From: Chlamydiales bacterium
Lineage (GTDB): Bacteria; Chlamydiota; Chlamydiia; Chlamydiales; Rhabdochlamydiaceae
Assembly (NCBI GenBank): GCA_016185065.1
Contig: JACPOL010000002.1
Coordinates: 1 to 60,465 of the forward strand
Direction of reading: 5' to 3'
Length of the DNA stretch: 60,465 bases
Positions 51,960 through 60,139 of the stretch are shown here, piece by piece; position 1 is the stretch's first letter; each line of letters opens with the position of its first letter. Below the pieces are notes generated by a model, which did no database searches, was not told where the DNA came from, and worked only from the letters and a program-made list of their open reading frames with translations. The position numbers were made by a program, and so were the translations under genes.

Positions 51960-53820
51960 CTAAGTTCCCATTGCAGTTAATAAATCTCTTCTCAAGCATG
52001 CGGTATGATTTGTCTGGAAGAATCTCTGGGCTAGATAGAGAGTCGGAAGGCTCAAGTTTTTCGTAACCCTGCTTATTATAGCGCTCCCAGAATACCTTCT
52101 TGGTGTAGTAAAAGTCGTCAAAGTATTTCAGGTTTTGCAGGAACTCGTAGGTCGCTGTGTTGAAGAGGTCGGTAACGCGCGAGCTCACCCATACGTCCTT
52201 ATAAAAAATAGTGAAGGGGACGCCTCCTGAAAAGCTGTAGAAGTAGGTCCCCCACGACTCTTCTGACGTCGAGATATACTCTGCGCCTGGATAGTAGGAG
52301 ACCAGATTTAATACCCCCTCAATGATGTTATTCGACTGCTTTGCAGTAAATAGCCTGAGGGTTCCTCCCTGCATCCGCGTGTTAGGACCCATCAGAACGC
52401 CGCCAGGCCCCACTTGAGGTGGAACCGGAAAGTCGTTATCGACTACAACAGTCACATCTTTTGTAGCGCCAATTCCTGCATATCCGCTTCCCGTCGAGTT
52501 CAGCGAGAGGTGTCTGCCGCTTACTAAAGAGAGGTTGTTTTTAGAAAAGACAAACGCCCTAGCAGCGCTCTCTTTTCCTCCGAGAAATACCGCATCTCTG
52601 CCCGCCATGAGTGTGATGTTGCCGCTCGAGTTGATCTGTGCAACGCGCGTATCAGAGGCGGTTAAGAGGAGGTCTCTTCCAGCTGTGAGAGTCATGCTTC
52701 CCTCTGCTGCATCGATCCTGCTATGCAAGCCTTGGGTGCCGCTTCCTATTTTGATATCTTGTGCGGCTTGAATGTAGAGGTGGCCATCTCCTAATTTTAC
52801 GCTTCCATGTAGTGCGACATCTCCGCGCTCGGATTTTAAATCGAGAGCTCCTCTCTGGAGGATCATCGAGAAGCCTTCGTTAAGAAGAAGATCATCTTCT
52901 GCTTTTACGGAGAGAGTAGCAGGAAGATCCGATTGCACTAGCAGGTTTCCCTTTCCCTTTTTCTCACCGCTTCCAAGCGTGATTTGAGCTGCAGAAATTG
53001 TAACTTCACTGCCATCGGTTGAAATCGTGCCTGTGTGCTTGATCTTACTACCGTCTGCAATAAGAAAGACCTTTCCCTGCTTTTCAGTGACGCTAAGCGC
53101 ATCGATGTTTCCAGAGTGGTTGATCGCATAGGTGTAAGGGTTTCCATCCGCCTTGAGCTCCACCTGAAGTGCGGAGATCTCGCCGCTAGCGGAGATCGAA
53201 CCTTCAGAGGTGCCATCTGTTTTTGGTCGAATGAAGAGCTTCTCATGGCCAGTAGGCTTAAGCCAGATCTCGTGTCCCGCTCCAAGCAGAGTCGACCCTC
53301 TTGGCGAGCTGATCATTCCGCTGTTATCCACGCTCCTTGCCAAGATGATCACATCGCCATCCCATGCGGTGATCGTTCCTAAGTTGATGATGAACTCGGG
53401 TGAGCTTCCTTTGAACAGAAGATCTCTTCTCTGCATGAAGTCGTGATCTAAGATGTCCAGCGTTGAAGCGACAAATGCACCGACATTAATCGCGCCACTC
53501 TCTCCGATGAGAATTCCTTGGGGGTTGATGAGAAAGACCTTTCCGGTTGCCTCTAGAGTTCCAAAGATATTCGAGGGGATAGCGCCCGTAACGCGATTGA
53601 GAACGATCGAGTTTGAACTCGGCTGCACAAAAGAGGTCGTCTCACCAGCTCCGATAGAGAAGTCCTTCCAGTGAATGATCGCCTTATCGCTCGCTGTGAT
53701 CGTTAACTGGGTGGTGCTATTTGTAGTAAATCCAGCCTCTCCCGCGATCACAACAGGATCTTGCGGGTTCGCATGGCAGACTGAAAGCGGAAGTAGCAGG
53801 TAGAAATAAAGCTTTTTCAT
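51946..53820 (-). CDS. TpsA filamentous-hemagglutinin-type exoprotein
   Basis: 624 residues from ATG 53820 (GGAGGGA 6 nt ahead); signal peptide to SVCHA. The TPS secretion domain (about 20-260) has FTTNSTTQLTITASDKAIIHW, FVQPSSNSIVLNRVTGAIPSNIFG, GKVFLINPQGILIGESGAINVGAFVAST, as in hemagglutinin partners. The rest is a beta-helix with LTAGRDLLLT and MAGRDAVFLGG repeats. It is shorter than typical adhesins (over 1000 residues), and the last about 100 residues (Trp/Tyr-rich, from YYSFSGGVPFTIFYKDVW) could be a separate C-terminal domain. Surface or released adhesin, exported by the next gene's product. Confidence 0.92.
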   Translation of the reverse strand: MKKLYFYLLLPLSVCHANPQDPVVIAGEAGFTTNSTTQLTITASDKAIIHWKDFSIGAGETTSFVQPSSNSIVLNRVTGAIPSNIFGTLEATGKVFLINPQGILIGESGAINVGAFVASTLDILDHDFMQRRDLLFKGSSPEFIINLGTITAWDGDVIILARSVDNSGMISSPRGSTLLGAGHEIWLKPTGHEKLFIRPKTDGTSEGSISASGEISALQVELKADGNPYTYAINHSGNIDALSVTEKQGKVFLIADGSKIKHTGTISTDGSEVTISAAQITLGSGEKKGKGNLLVQSDLPATLSVKAEDDLLLNEGFSMILQRGALDLKSERGDVALHGSVKLGDGHLYIQAAQDIKIGSGTQGLHSRIDAAEGSMTLTAGRDLLLTASDTRVAQINSSGNITLMAGRDAVFLGGKESAARAFVFSKNNLSLVSGRHLSLNSTGSGYAGIGATKDVTVVVDNDFPVPPQVGPGGVLMGPNTRMQGGTLRLFTAKQSNNIIEGVLNLVSYYPGAEYISTSEESWGTYFYSFSGGVPFTIFYKDVWVSSRVTDLFNTATYEFLQNLKYFDDFYYTKKVFWERYNKQGYEKLEPSDSLSSPEILPDKSYRMLEKRFINCNGNLGELL

Positions 53821-53928
53821 ATGGGTCCCTCCATGAATACCGAAAAGCTCTTTTTTTATTCCATTGATTTCCATTTAGATTTTTGTTAACTAAAAAAATA
53901 AGTTTACACAAAAAGAGAGAGGCAGCTC

Positions 53929-55002
53929 ATGGCTCAAAATAGAGAGGTCATACTTATTACCGGCTGTAGCGGACGTATTGGCTTTAACGCCTGCGCGCGT
54001 TTTGCTCAGGAGTATCAGATCGTGGGCTTTGACGTGCTTCTAGCAGGAGCGCTCCCTGAAGTAGAATTCATGATGGTGGATATCGCAAGCGACGAGAGCG
54101 TAGCGCAAGGGTTGAATAGGGTGAAGGAAAAGTATGGAAATAAAATCGCCTCTGTCATCCACCTAGCTGCCTACTATAATTTTGAGGGCGGCTCATATAG
54201 CAACTACGAGAGAATTACCGTAAAGGGAACCGAGCGCCTACTGAAAGGATTGCAAGAGTTTCAAGTCGGACAGTTTATCTTCTCAAGCACCATGCTCGTT
54301 CATGCTCCTTGCAAAGTAGGCGAGAGAATCACGGAGAACTCTCCTGTCGAACCAAAGTGGGCCTATCCGCGCTCGAAAGTCGAAACTGAAGCGATGATCA
54401 GCAAAGAGTGCGGAGCGATTCCCTACGTGATCATGCGCATCGCGGGTGTCTATGACGACCAGTGCCACTCGATCCCCATCTCCAACCAGATCCAGCGCAT
54501 CTATGAAAACCAGCTCGAAAGCCACCTCTTTCCTGGCGACCTCACGCACGGAGCCTCTTTTGTTCATATGGACGATCTCGTCGAAGCCCTCTGGCTTGCA
54601 GTGCAGAAGCGCAAGACCCTCCCAAAAGAGCTCGTTCTGTTAATCGGCGAAGAGGAGACTTTAAGCTATGAGACGCTGCAGCAGGAGATAGGGCAGCAAG
54701 TTCATGGACAAGAGTGGAAGACCTGGCGCGTTCCAAAAGCGTTTGCTAAGTTGGGCGCCTGGTCGCAGCAGCACATTCCATTTCTACCCAAGACCTTCAT
54801 TAAGCCCTGGATGATCGATGTTGCAGACGACAACTACACCCTGGACATCAGCCGCGCTAAAGAGTTTTTAGGATGGCAGCCAAGGCACTCTCTTCGCACA
54901 ACCCTTCCTGTGATGACAGCCCAACTGAAAGATGATCCGCTAACCTGGTACGACGAGAATAAGTTGAAAGTCCCTTCGTGGCTCATGAGAAAATCAGCAT
55001 GA
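53929..55002 (+). CDS. NAD-dependent epimerase/dehydratase (extended SDR)
   Basis: 357 residues. N-terminal cofactor site VILITGCSGRIGFNACARFA, the VIHLAAYYN strand, the catalytic region FIFSSTMLVHAP and YPRSKVETEA (Tyr-x3-Lys), as in extended short-chain dehydrogenases acting on nucleotide sugars. The substrate is not clear from sequence. The downstream VKOR-like gene begins with an ATGA overlap, so the pair is co-translated. The start lies 108 bp from the divergent TpsA start. Confidence 0.9.
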   Translation: MAQNREVILITGCSGRIGFNACARFAQEYQIVGFDVLLAGALPEVEFMMVDIASDESVAQGLNRVKEKYGNKIASVIHLAAYYNFEGGSYSNYERITVKGTERLLKGLQEFQVGQFIFSSTMLVHAPCKVGERITENSPVEPKWAYPRSKVETEAMISKECGAIPYVIMRIAGVYDDQCHSIPISNQIQRIYENQLESHLFPGDLTHGASFVHMDDLVEALWLAVQKRKTLPKELVLLIGEEETLSYETLQQEIGQQVHGQEWKTWRVPKAFAKLGAWSQQHIPFLPKTFIKPWMIDVADDNYTLDISRAKEFLGWQPRHSLRTTLPVMTAQLKDDPLTWYDENKLKVPSWLMRKSA

Positions 55003-56264
55003 GAAGAAGAGAGTTTGCAACAGCAGCATCGGCCCTCGGCTTCTGGCTGATCGCCTCATCTACTGTTTTTAATCTGCCCGACTCAAAGACCTGGTTTTCC
55101 GATCTTCTCAGCGGCATTCTGCTTATTTTTTTCTCTCTCTACTCTCTGAGGAAGAAGAGCGCTTGGCCTCTCTGGGTGGTAACCACAATTGGCCTCTGGA
55201 TACAGTTTGCACCTCTTGCTCTCTGGGCAGACCAGACCTGGCAGTATCTGAATGGAACTCTCTGCGGCTTTATCGCCATGATGCTCTCCCTTCGCGCGCT
55301 CTATCCAAAAGAGATTACAGGACAGCCAGATATCGCACCCACAGGCTGGTCGTTCAACCCCTCCAGCTGGGGACCCAGGATCGTCATGGCCTTCTTTGCC
55401 CTCTCTTGCGCGTTTCTCGCACACTACATGGCCGCCTTCCAACTCGGATTCATTTCTTCCATCTGGGATCCCATCTTTGGAGATGGAACGTATAAAGTTG
55501 TCACCTCTGACGTCTCAAAAGCCTTTCCCGTCTCAGATGCGGGCCTTGGCGCTCTCGCTTACACTATTGAAGCGCTAACCTGCTGTCAGGGAGACAATCA
55601 GAGATGGCGCAGCATGCCCTGGGCAGCAGTCACCTTCGGCCTCCTCGCAGTGCCCGTGAGCATCGTAAGCATTCTTCTGATCATCTCGCAGCCCGTGATT
55701 GTGGGCGCCTGGTGCAGCTGGTGTCTTCTCATCGCGCTCCTCATGGTTCTCATGATCCCTGTTGCGCTCTCAGAGTTTGTAGCTAGCATCCGCTTTCTCC
55801 ACCAGAGCTACCGGAAGAAGAAACCGCTGTGGCACCTCTTCTGGCAGGGGGAGCATACGCATGAAAAAGTCATCACTGCCGTTTTTAAGAGGCAAAAAAC
55901 CTCTTTTCCTCCAGCAGGGATTACACTTCCTTGGAATCTGATCGCATCAGCCCTTCTCGGCCTCTGGACCGTATTTTCCATTCACTTCTTTGTTGGGGTG
56001 GGAATTGTCGCAGATAGTGCCTACGTCGCAGGCCCGCTCATCTACACGATCGCAATCATTGCGATGGCAGAAGTTGTAAGAGCCGCTCGTTTTGTGAATA
56101 TTCTTCTGGGCTTGGGCCTCATCGCCACCGTTTGGTTTGCAGAGGGCGCCTCTTCGCTCCTTCTCGTCCACCAGACCCTGCTCGGCATCGCCCTCATTCT
56201 CCTCTCGCTGCGCAGAGGCCCCATCCGCCAGCGCTACGGCACCTGGGACCGCTTCATCTTCTGA
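54999..56264 (+). CDS. Polytopic membrane protein with VKOR-like and SPW-repeat-like segments
   Basis: 421 residues from ATG 54999 (overlaps the upstream stop as ATGA); about 10 hydrophobic segments. The central part has the VKOR pattern FPVSDAGLGALAYTIEALTCC and GAWCSWCLLIALLMV, with C239-S-W-C242 as the redox pair and C195/C196 as possible relay cysteines. The N-terminal FNLPDSKTWFSDLLSGILLIF and the C-terminal PWNLIASALLGLWTVFSI resemble SPW repeats. The VKOR part would oxidise quinol and feed periplasmic disulfide formation; no fused thioredoxin domain is visible. Function of the combination is unknown. Confidence 0.8.
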   Translation: MRRREFATAASALGFWLIASSTVFNLPDSKTWFSDLLSGILLIFFSLYSLRKKSAWPLWVVTTIGLWIQFAPLALWADQTWQYLNGTLCGFIAMMLSLRALYPKEITGQPDIAPTGWSFNPSSWGPRIVMAFFALSCAFLAHYMAAFQLGFISSIWDPIFGDGTYKVVTSDVSKAFPVSDAGLGALAYTIEALTCCQGDNQRWRSMPWAAVTFGLLAVPVSIVSILLIISQPVIVGAWCSWCLLIALLMVLMIPVALSEFVASIRFLHQSYRKKKPLWHLFWQGEHTHEKVITAVFKRQKTSFPPAGITLPWNLIASALLGLWTVFSIHFFVGVGIVADSAYVAGPLIYTIAIIAMAEVVRAARFVNILLGLGLIATVWFAEGASSLLLVHQTLLGIALILLSLRRGPIRQRYGTWDRFIF

Positions 56265-56270
56265 AATCTC

Positions 56271-56395
56271 TTTTTTGGAGTGCAGCGGCTTGACGCCGCT
56301 TTTTCTTAAAATCGACTTGTCGATTTTTTTTTGAAGAGACATCGCCAGGTCGATGTCGAGAAAAGCGGCGTCAAGCCGCCGCACTCCAAAAAAGA
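56271..56395. repeat. GGAGTGCG clover-like palindrome, copy 3
   Basis: Arms about 56271-56304 and 56360-56395 pair with a few mismatches (TTTTTTGGAGTGCAGCGGC against its complement). The centre again has two hairpins, AAAATCG-n6-CGATTTT and ACATCG-n6-CGATGT. It lies between the convergent VKOR-like gene and the first F-box/LRR gene, the third case at a convergent junction. Confidence 0.88.
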
Positions 56396-56412
56396 ATCTT
56401 TTTGAGTCAATT

Positions 56413-57483
56413 TTAAGCTGATTTGGTCGTTTTTTGCGCTGGGGCTGCAGGCTTAAGGTAGCTGGGAAGCTCTTCTGGTTGGACTGAGATGTGGGGAAGG
56501 GCCTTTTGCACTGCTTCTGCTCTCTCTTTATTTACTCGTAGAGTTTTAACTCTTTTCAATTGTTCTGCCAGTTGAATAAGTTTCTCTTCTATCCGTATTC
56601 CGTTGCAGATACGCGGTGCATTGTAAATTTCGAGATTTTCAAGGGCTTGAAGAGATGCAAAATGTGCAGTAACGTCCGCTCCTCGCAGTCTGGTAGGTTT
56701 ATAGGGATCCGTGGCCGAATTTCGATCAAAACGCAGACTTCTCAGCTGGATGCAGCGCCCTATTGCTTTTACAGCTACAAGACCTATCGTGCAATATCTA
56801 ATCGTTAGATCTGTAAGAGAAGAAAGAGTAGGCAGAACTTCTATTTCTGGGCCCAGAGTGCCTAAATGACTGAGTTCAAGGGAGGTTAATGCGCCGGCTC
56901 CTGGGAGAAAGACTGGCAAGGGGCTCTCTACTATCCCCGCTTCACAAGTGAAGCAGGAGTCATCGCGAAATAAGCGAGGGCGATAACGGTCGGAATATTC
57001 ACCGTGAGCGCACTTATTGATCACGAGTTTTGTAAGCTGCAGCTTAGCAAGAGGAGTCTCCAAAGGAATCTTTGAGCATGTACTTAGTGTTAACTGCCTT
57101 ACTTTGAGAAAGGGGAGCTCTCCTGTTTTAGAAAAGAGGAGAGATGCGCTCTCGGCTGATAATCTGACGTTTAAAATAAGTGCTCTTAAATTCCCCCCAT
57201 TGGAAGAGAGAAGCTCGCAGCACCTTGACACCCTCGATTCAAATGGAGCCTTAGTCTGCTTCATCGAGTAGACGAGAAGTGCTAGATCGGCCACCTCCCA
57301 CTGCTTCATGAGTTCCATTCTATTCAGATAAGAGAACTCCTTACAAGTTCTAGCCGCTTTAAGATCGAGAACAGATAGATAGCCTAGAGTTCTTTTGACA
57401 AGAACCGTAGGCAATTTCTCAAGCATTAAGTTTGGTTGCGAGGGGGCAGAACTCTCTGCTCTACTAACCGGTCGAACTGTCAC
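56413..57483 (-). CDS. F-box/LRR protein 1, effector candidate
   Basis: 356 residues from a GTG with AGGAGG 7 nt ahead. No signal peptide. Residues about 22-55 form an F-box (LPTVLVKRTLGYLSVLDLKAARTCKEFSYL), then leucine-rich repeats (LTSLELSHLGTLGPEIEVLPTLSSLTDLTIRYC, LRSLRFDRNS). A cysteine-bearing insert lies inside the array at C158 and C177-F-T-C180. The C-terminus is a basic Ala/Lys tail. F-box proteins bind Skp1 and recruit targets to SCF ubiquitin ligase, so the protein should act inside the host after type III delivery. It is the last and shortest gene of a three-gene tandem. Confidence 0.85.
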   Translation of the reverse strand: MTVRPVSRAESSAPSQPNLMLEKLPTVLVKRTLGYLSVLDLKAARTCKEFSYLNRMELMKQWEVADLALLVYSMKQTKAPFESRVSRCCELLSSNGGNLRALILNVRLSAESASLLFSKTGELPFLKVRQLTLSTCSKIPLETPLAKLQLTKLVINKCAHGEYSDRYRPRLFRDDSCFTCEAGIVESPLPVFLPGAGALTSLELSHLGTLGPEIEVLPTLSSLTDLTIRYCTIGLVAVKAIGRCIQLRSLRFDRNSATDPYKPTRLRGADVTAHFASLQALENLEIYNAPRICNGIRIEEKLIQLAEQLKRVKTLRVNKERAEAVQKALPHISVQPEELPSYLKPAAPAQKTTKSA

Positions 57484-57494
57484 TCTTTTTCCTC

Positions 57495-58748
57495 CTAGCG
57501 TTTTTGGAAGGTTTCGGCTGCGACGCTTACATCTATGGAGACCACTTTAAGGTGGGCAAGGCTCTTTTTAAAGGAGTCCTGAGGCTCTTTTGTAGAGATG
57601 ATCAGCTTATTGAGTTTCGGCAGACTGGAAGCTAGCTTTTGGATAGAAGCTAGCTGGAATTGTATCTGGTTGAGGAAGGCAGCGGGCAGGCTATGCAGCT
57701 CAAGCTCTACAAGAGAAGCGCACTGCGCAAATGCTTTTAAAACATGGGCTTCAGTGACCCGACTCTCTTCAGCTGATCTGGTTGCTCTAGGTTCAGAGGC
57801 GCTACCGGCTCCTGAGGCTGCAGCTATCTCCTCTTTTTTCTTCCTTAGCCGATGGTCGGATCCATTTTGCGTAAATCGGAGGGTTTGGATCTGTGTGCAG
57901 CGGCCAATCGCTTCTATCGCCTCCAGCGCCACGAGACAACGATCGATGTTCAACGTTCTAAGTAGAGGCAGCGAGCCCAGAGGGAGCAATCCTTCGCCAA
58001 GCGAAGGATTCTTAACGTTAGAGAGGTCGACCGTATGGAGAGTTGTTGCGTTGGTGAATAAGTAGGAAAAGAAAGCATCATCGAGAAGTTGTGGCACTAG
58101 AGGAGTTCCTGTAAAACCACAATAGCGGCAGTCTTGTGCAAGGGAGGCTGGATCTTTAGGGCATTGGCCGATAACCAATCTGGCGAGGCCAAGACTTCTC
58201 AAGGGATGAGGTGAAGAGATTTGGCCGCAGGCATTTAATCTGAGCTCGACTAAGTTTTGAGCTTTCGAAAGATGTGCAAACCCCACATCTGTGATCTTGG
58301 ATTGGATGGAGAGTCTTGTCAGTGGCTTAATGGAAGCGGCCTGTTCTAGTTGTTTGTCATCAAGAACTGTGACATCTACAGCTCTGAGCGCAGGGTGCTC
58401 GCTCATTTTACGTGCAAGAGCCTCAGAAAAAGAGCTCCCTGCAGGAAGCTCCAGCTTTCTGAGTGTTTTAACACTCTGAAGCAGTTGCATGATAGAGGCC
58501 TCTTGCCAGTTTCTATCAAGAACTCGTACAGAGGTTAGATTAGCGCAGTTTCTAGACTTAATGCATCCAGGAACTGCAACCTCACATCTTCTAGCCGTGA
58601 TTTCAAATAGCCGCACCTGAGAAAAAACTTTGCATGTTCTCGCAATTCTTAGATCATTCTTTGATAAGAAGCCCCAGCTTAGTACTTGAGCAACCAGAGC
58701 TGGCTGAAGTTTATCAATCATTAAATTTGGCTTCTGCTGAACAGTCAT
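57495..58748 (-). CDS. F-box/LRR protein 2, effector candidate
   Basis: 417 residues from ATG 58748 (AAGGAG 9 nt ahead). F-box at about 10-42 (LQPALVAQVLSWGFLSKNDLRIARTCKVFSQ), followed by LRRs such as NLTSVRVLDRNW, LRKLELPAGSSF and LVELRLNACGQI. The cysteine insert is C196 and C207-R-Y-C210. A Ser/Arg-rich linker (KKKEEIAAASGAGSASEPRATR) precedes the last repeats. It shares with proteins 1 and 3 the block around LPLLRTLNIDRC..AIGRCTQIQTLRFTQN. Gap to the next genes is 2-11 bp, so the three are one operon. Confidence 0.85.
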   Translation of the reverse strand: MTVQQKPNLMIDKLQPALVAQVLSWGFLSKNDLRIARTCKVFSQVRLFEITARRCEVAVPGCIKSRNCANLTSVRVLDRNWQEASIMQLLQSVKTLRKLELPAGSSFSEALARKMSEHPALRAVDVTVLDDKQLEQAASIKPLTRLSIQSKITDVGFAHLSKAQNLVELRLNACGQISSPHPLRSLGLARLVIGQCPKDPASLAQDCRYCGFTGTPLVPQLLDDAFFSYLFTNATTLHTVDLSNVKNPSLGEGLLPLGSLPLLRTLNIDRCLVALEAIEAIGRCTQIQTLRFTQNGSDHRLRKKKEEIAAASGAGSASEPRATRSAEESRVTEAHVLKAFAQCASLVELELHSLPAAFLNQIQFQLASIQKLASSLPKLNKLIISTKEPQDSFKKSLAHLKVVSIDVSVAAETFQKR

Positions 58749-58750
58749 TG

Positions 58751-60139
58751 TTACAAGCTCCTTCGGATGGTGATGTTGGTTCTTTGGGCTTTCTCTGCTA
58801 CGCGCTGCCTTATCTGTTCTAAGTCTGCCGTTAGGCGCTCTCCTACGATGAGGAGTTTGAGACGCTTTAAATGAGATGCGACTTCTGCGATCCACTCGTC
58901 TATGCAGAAATTATAAGAGAGAAAAGAGAAGCCTGGACGGTCATAGATCTCCAGCTCCTCAAGAGCATTGCAGTTTTGTAAATTTGACGCGAGCATCTCG
59001 CGGATCTCCTTGATCTCCTTCGGACTGCACTTTGAAACATTATCGGTAAATTTAAGGGAGTTAAGTTGCGTGCAACGTCCGAGCGCTTGCAGAGCTTTTG
59101 CTGACACACTGCACTCCGAGATGGTAAGCCTTGTAAGAAGGGGCAGAGTGTGAAGGGCTTCTAGTCCCGGACCAAGAGCAGGATCTTTTAGACCGGAGAA
59201 TGCAACAGAGTGAAGGGTGACTGCAGTGGGGAAAAAAGATGAGAAAAATCTGCCATTTCCTAGCTGTTCTTTTCCCTGAATAGGCACTTTTTGACAAACG
59301 CATCTGTCGACGAACCTTATCCACGGAGAGCAGCACTGTACAGCAAAGCTAGTGAGCTTAAGGGTGGAAATAGGTCCTTCTGCGGAGGAGATTTGGCAAC
59401 AAGCATTTAGTGTAAGCTCTCTTAAACTGCGAGTGGCCGCTTTCGCTAGTTTCTCAATTCCGACTCCGGTAGCTCCTACAGTTGTCGTTCTGACTCCTGC
59501 AAGTGGAGCAATAGAGAGCGCATCTTCGATTTCCTGGTCGTTATCTACCACTAGATGGACGGCATTTAATGCGGGATGGGCATTCATTGTCCTAGCGCAA
59601 GCTTTCGCATTAAACTTGACAGAAGGGAGCTCTAATTTCTGCAGAGTGGGCACCCTGTTGAGGGTGCGTGCGATACCAGTTGATGAACAGTCCTTGTCAG
59701 CGACGGTTAATGAAGTTAATTTGGGGCAGCTCTTTGAACTAATATGTTCGGCAACAGAGGTTGTCCTCTTTTCAACTCTTACATGTGTAAGTCTAGGAAA
59801 TGCGTTCTCACGAAAGAGGAGATACGATGCTCCTCCCTCTAGAGAAGAGTCATTCATGTTAAGGCTGGTTAAGTTTCCCCCATTTAAAGCGAGGAGCTGG
59901 CAGGCTCTTTTCGCCCTTTCAGTAGGCTCTTGGGAAAGATGCACGAGCGAGCGCGAGAGTAGAGAGAGGTCTGCGCGTTGCCACTTCTTCATGAGTTCCA
60001 TGCAATTTAGATAGGAGAACGCTTTGCATGTGGTTGCAACCTTTACATCCCAATGATCGAGGTAGCCCAGAACCTCTTCAATTAAGTTTTTAGATAGTCT
60101 CCTGGTCAGCAGGTTCGGCTCGACTGTTTTTACTGTCAT
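58751..60139 (-). CDS. F-box/LRR protein 3, effector candidate
   Basis: 462 residues from ATG 60139 (GGAG 6 nt ahead); the first gene of the tandem. F-box at about 14-47 (LSKNLIEEVLGYLDHWDVKVATTCKAFSYL) almost as in protein 1, including the shared CKAFSYLNCMELMKKW against CKEFSYLNRMELMKQW. LRRs include NLTSLNMNDSSL, LQKLELPSVKF and TLPLLTRLTISECSVSAKALQALGRC. Cysteine insert: C267/C268 and C280-V-C282. No signal peptide. The start ATG sits in an AT-rich leader. Confidence 0.86.
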   Translation of the reverse strand: MTVKTVEPNLLTRRLSKNLIEEVLGYLDHWDVKVATTCKAFSYLNCMELMKKWQRADLSLLSRSLVHLSQEPTERAKRACQLLALNGGNLTSLNMNDSSLEGGASYLLFRENAFPRLTHVRVEKRTTSVAEHISSKSCPKLTSLTVADKDCSSTGIARTLNRVPTLQKLELPSVKFNAKACARTMNAHPALNAVHLVVDNDQEIEDALSIAPLAGVRTTTVGATGVGIEKLAKAATRSLRELTLNACCQISSAEGPISTLKLTSFAVQCCSPWIRFVDRCVCQKVPIQGKEQLGNGRFFSSFFPTAVTLHSVAFSGLKDPALGPGLEALHTLPLLTRLTISECSVSAKALQALGRCTQLNSLKFTDNVSKCSPKEIKEIREMLASNLQNCNALEELEIYDRPGFSFLSYNFCIDEWIAEVASHLKRLKLLIVGERLTADLEQIRQRVAEKAQRTNITIRRSL

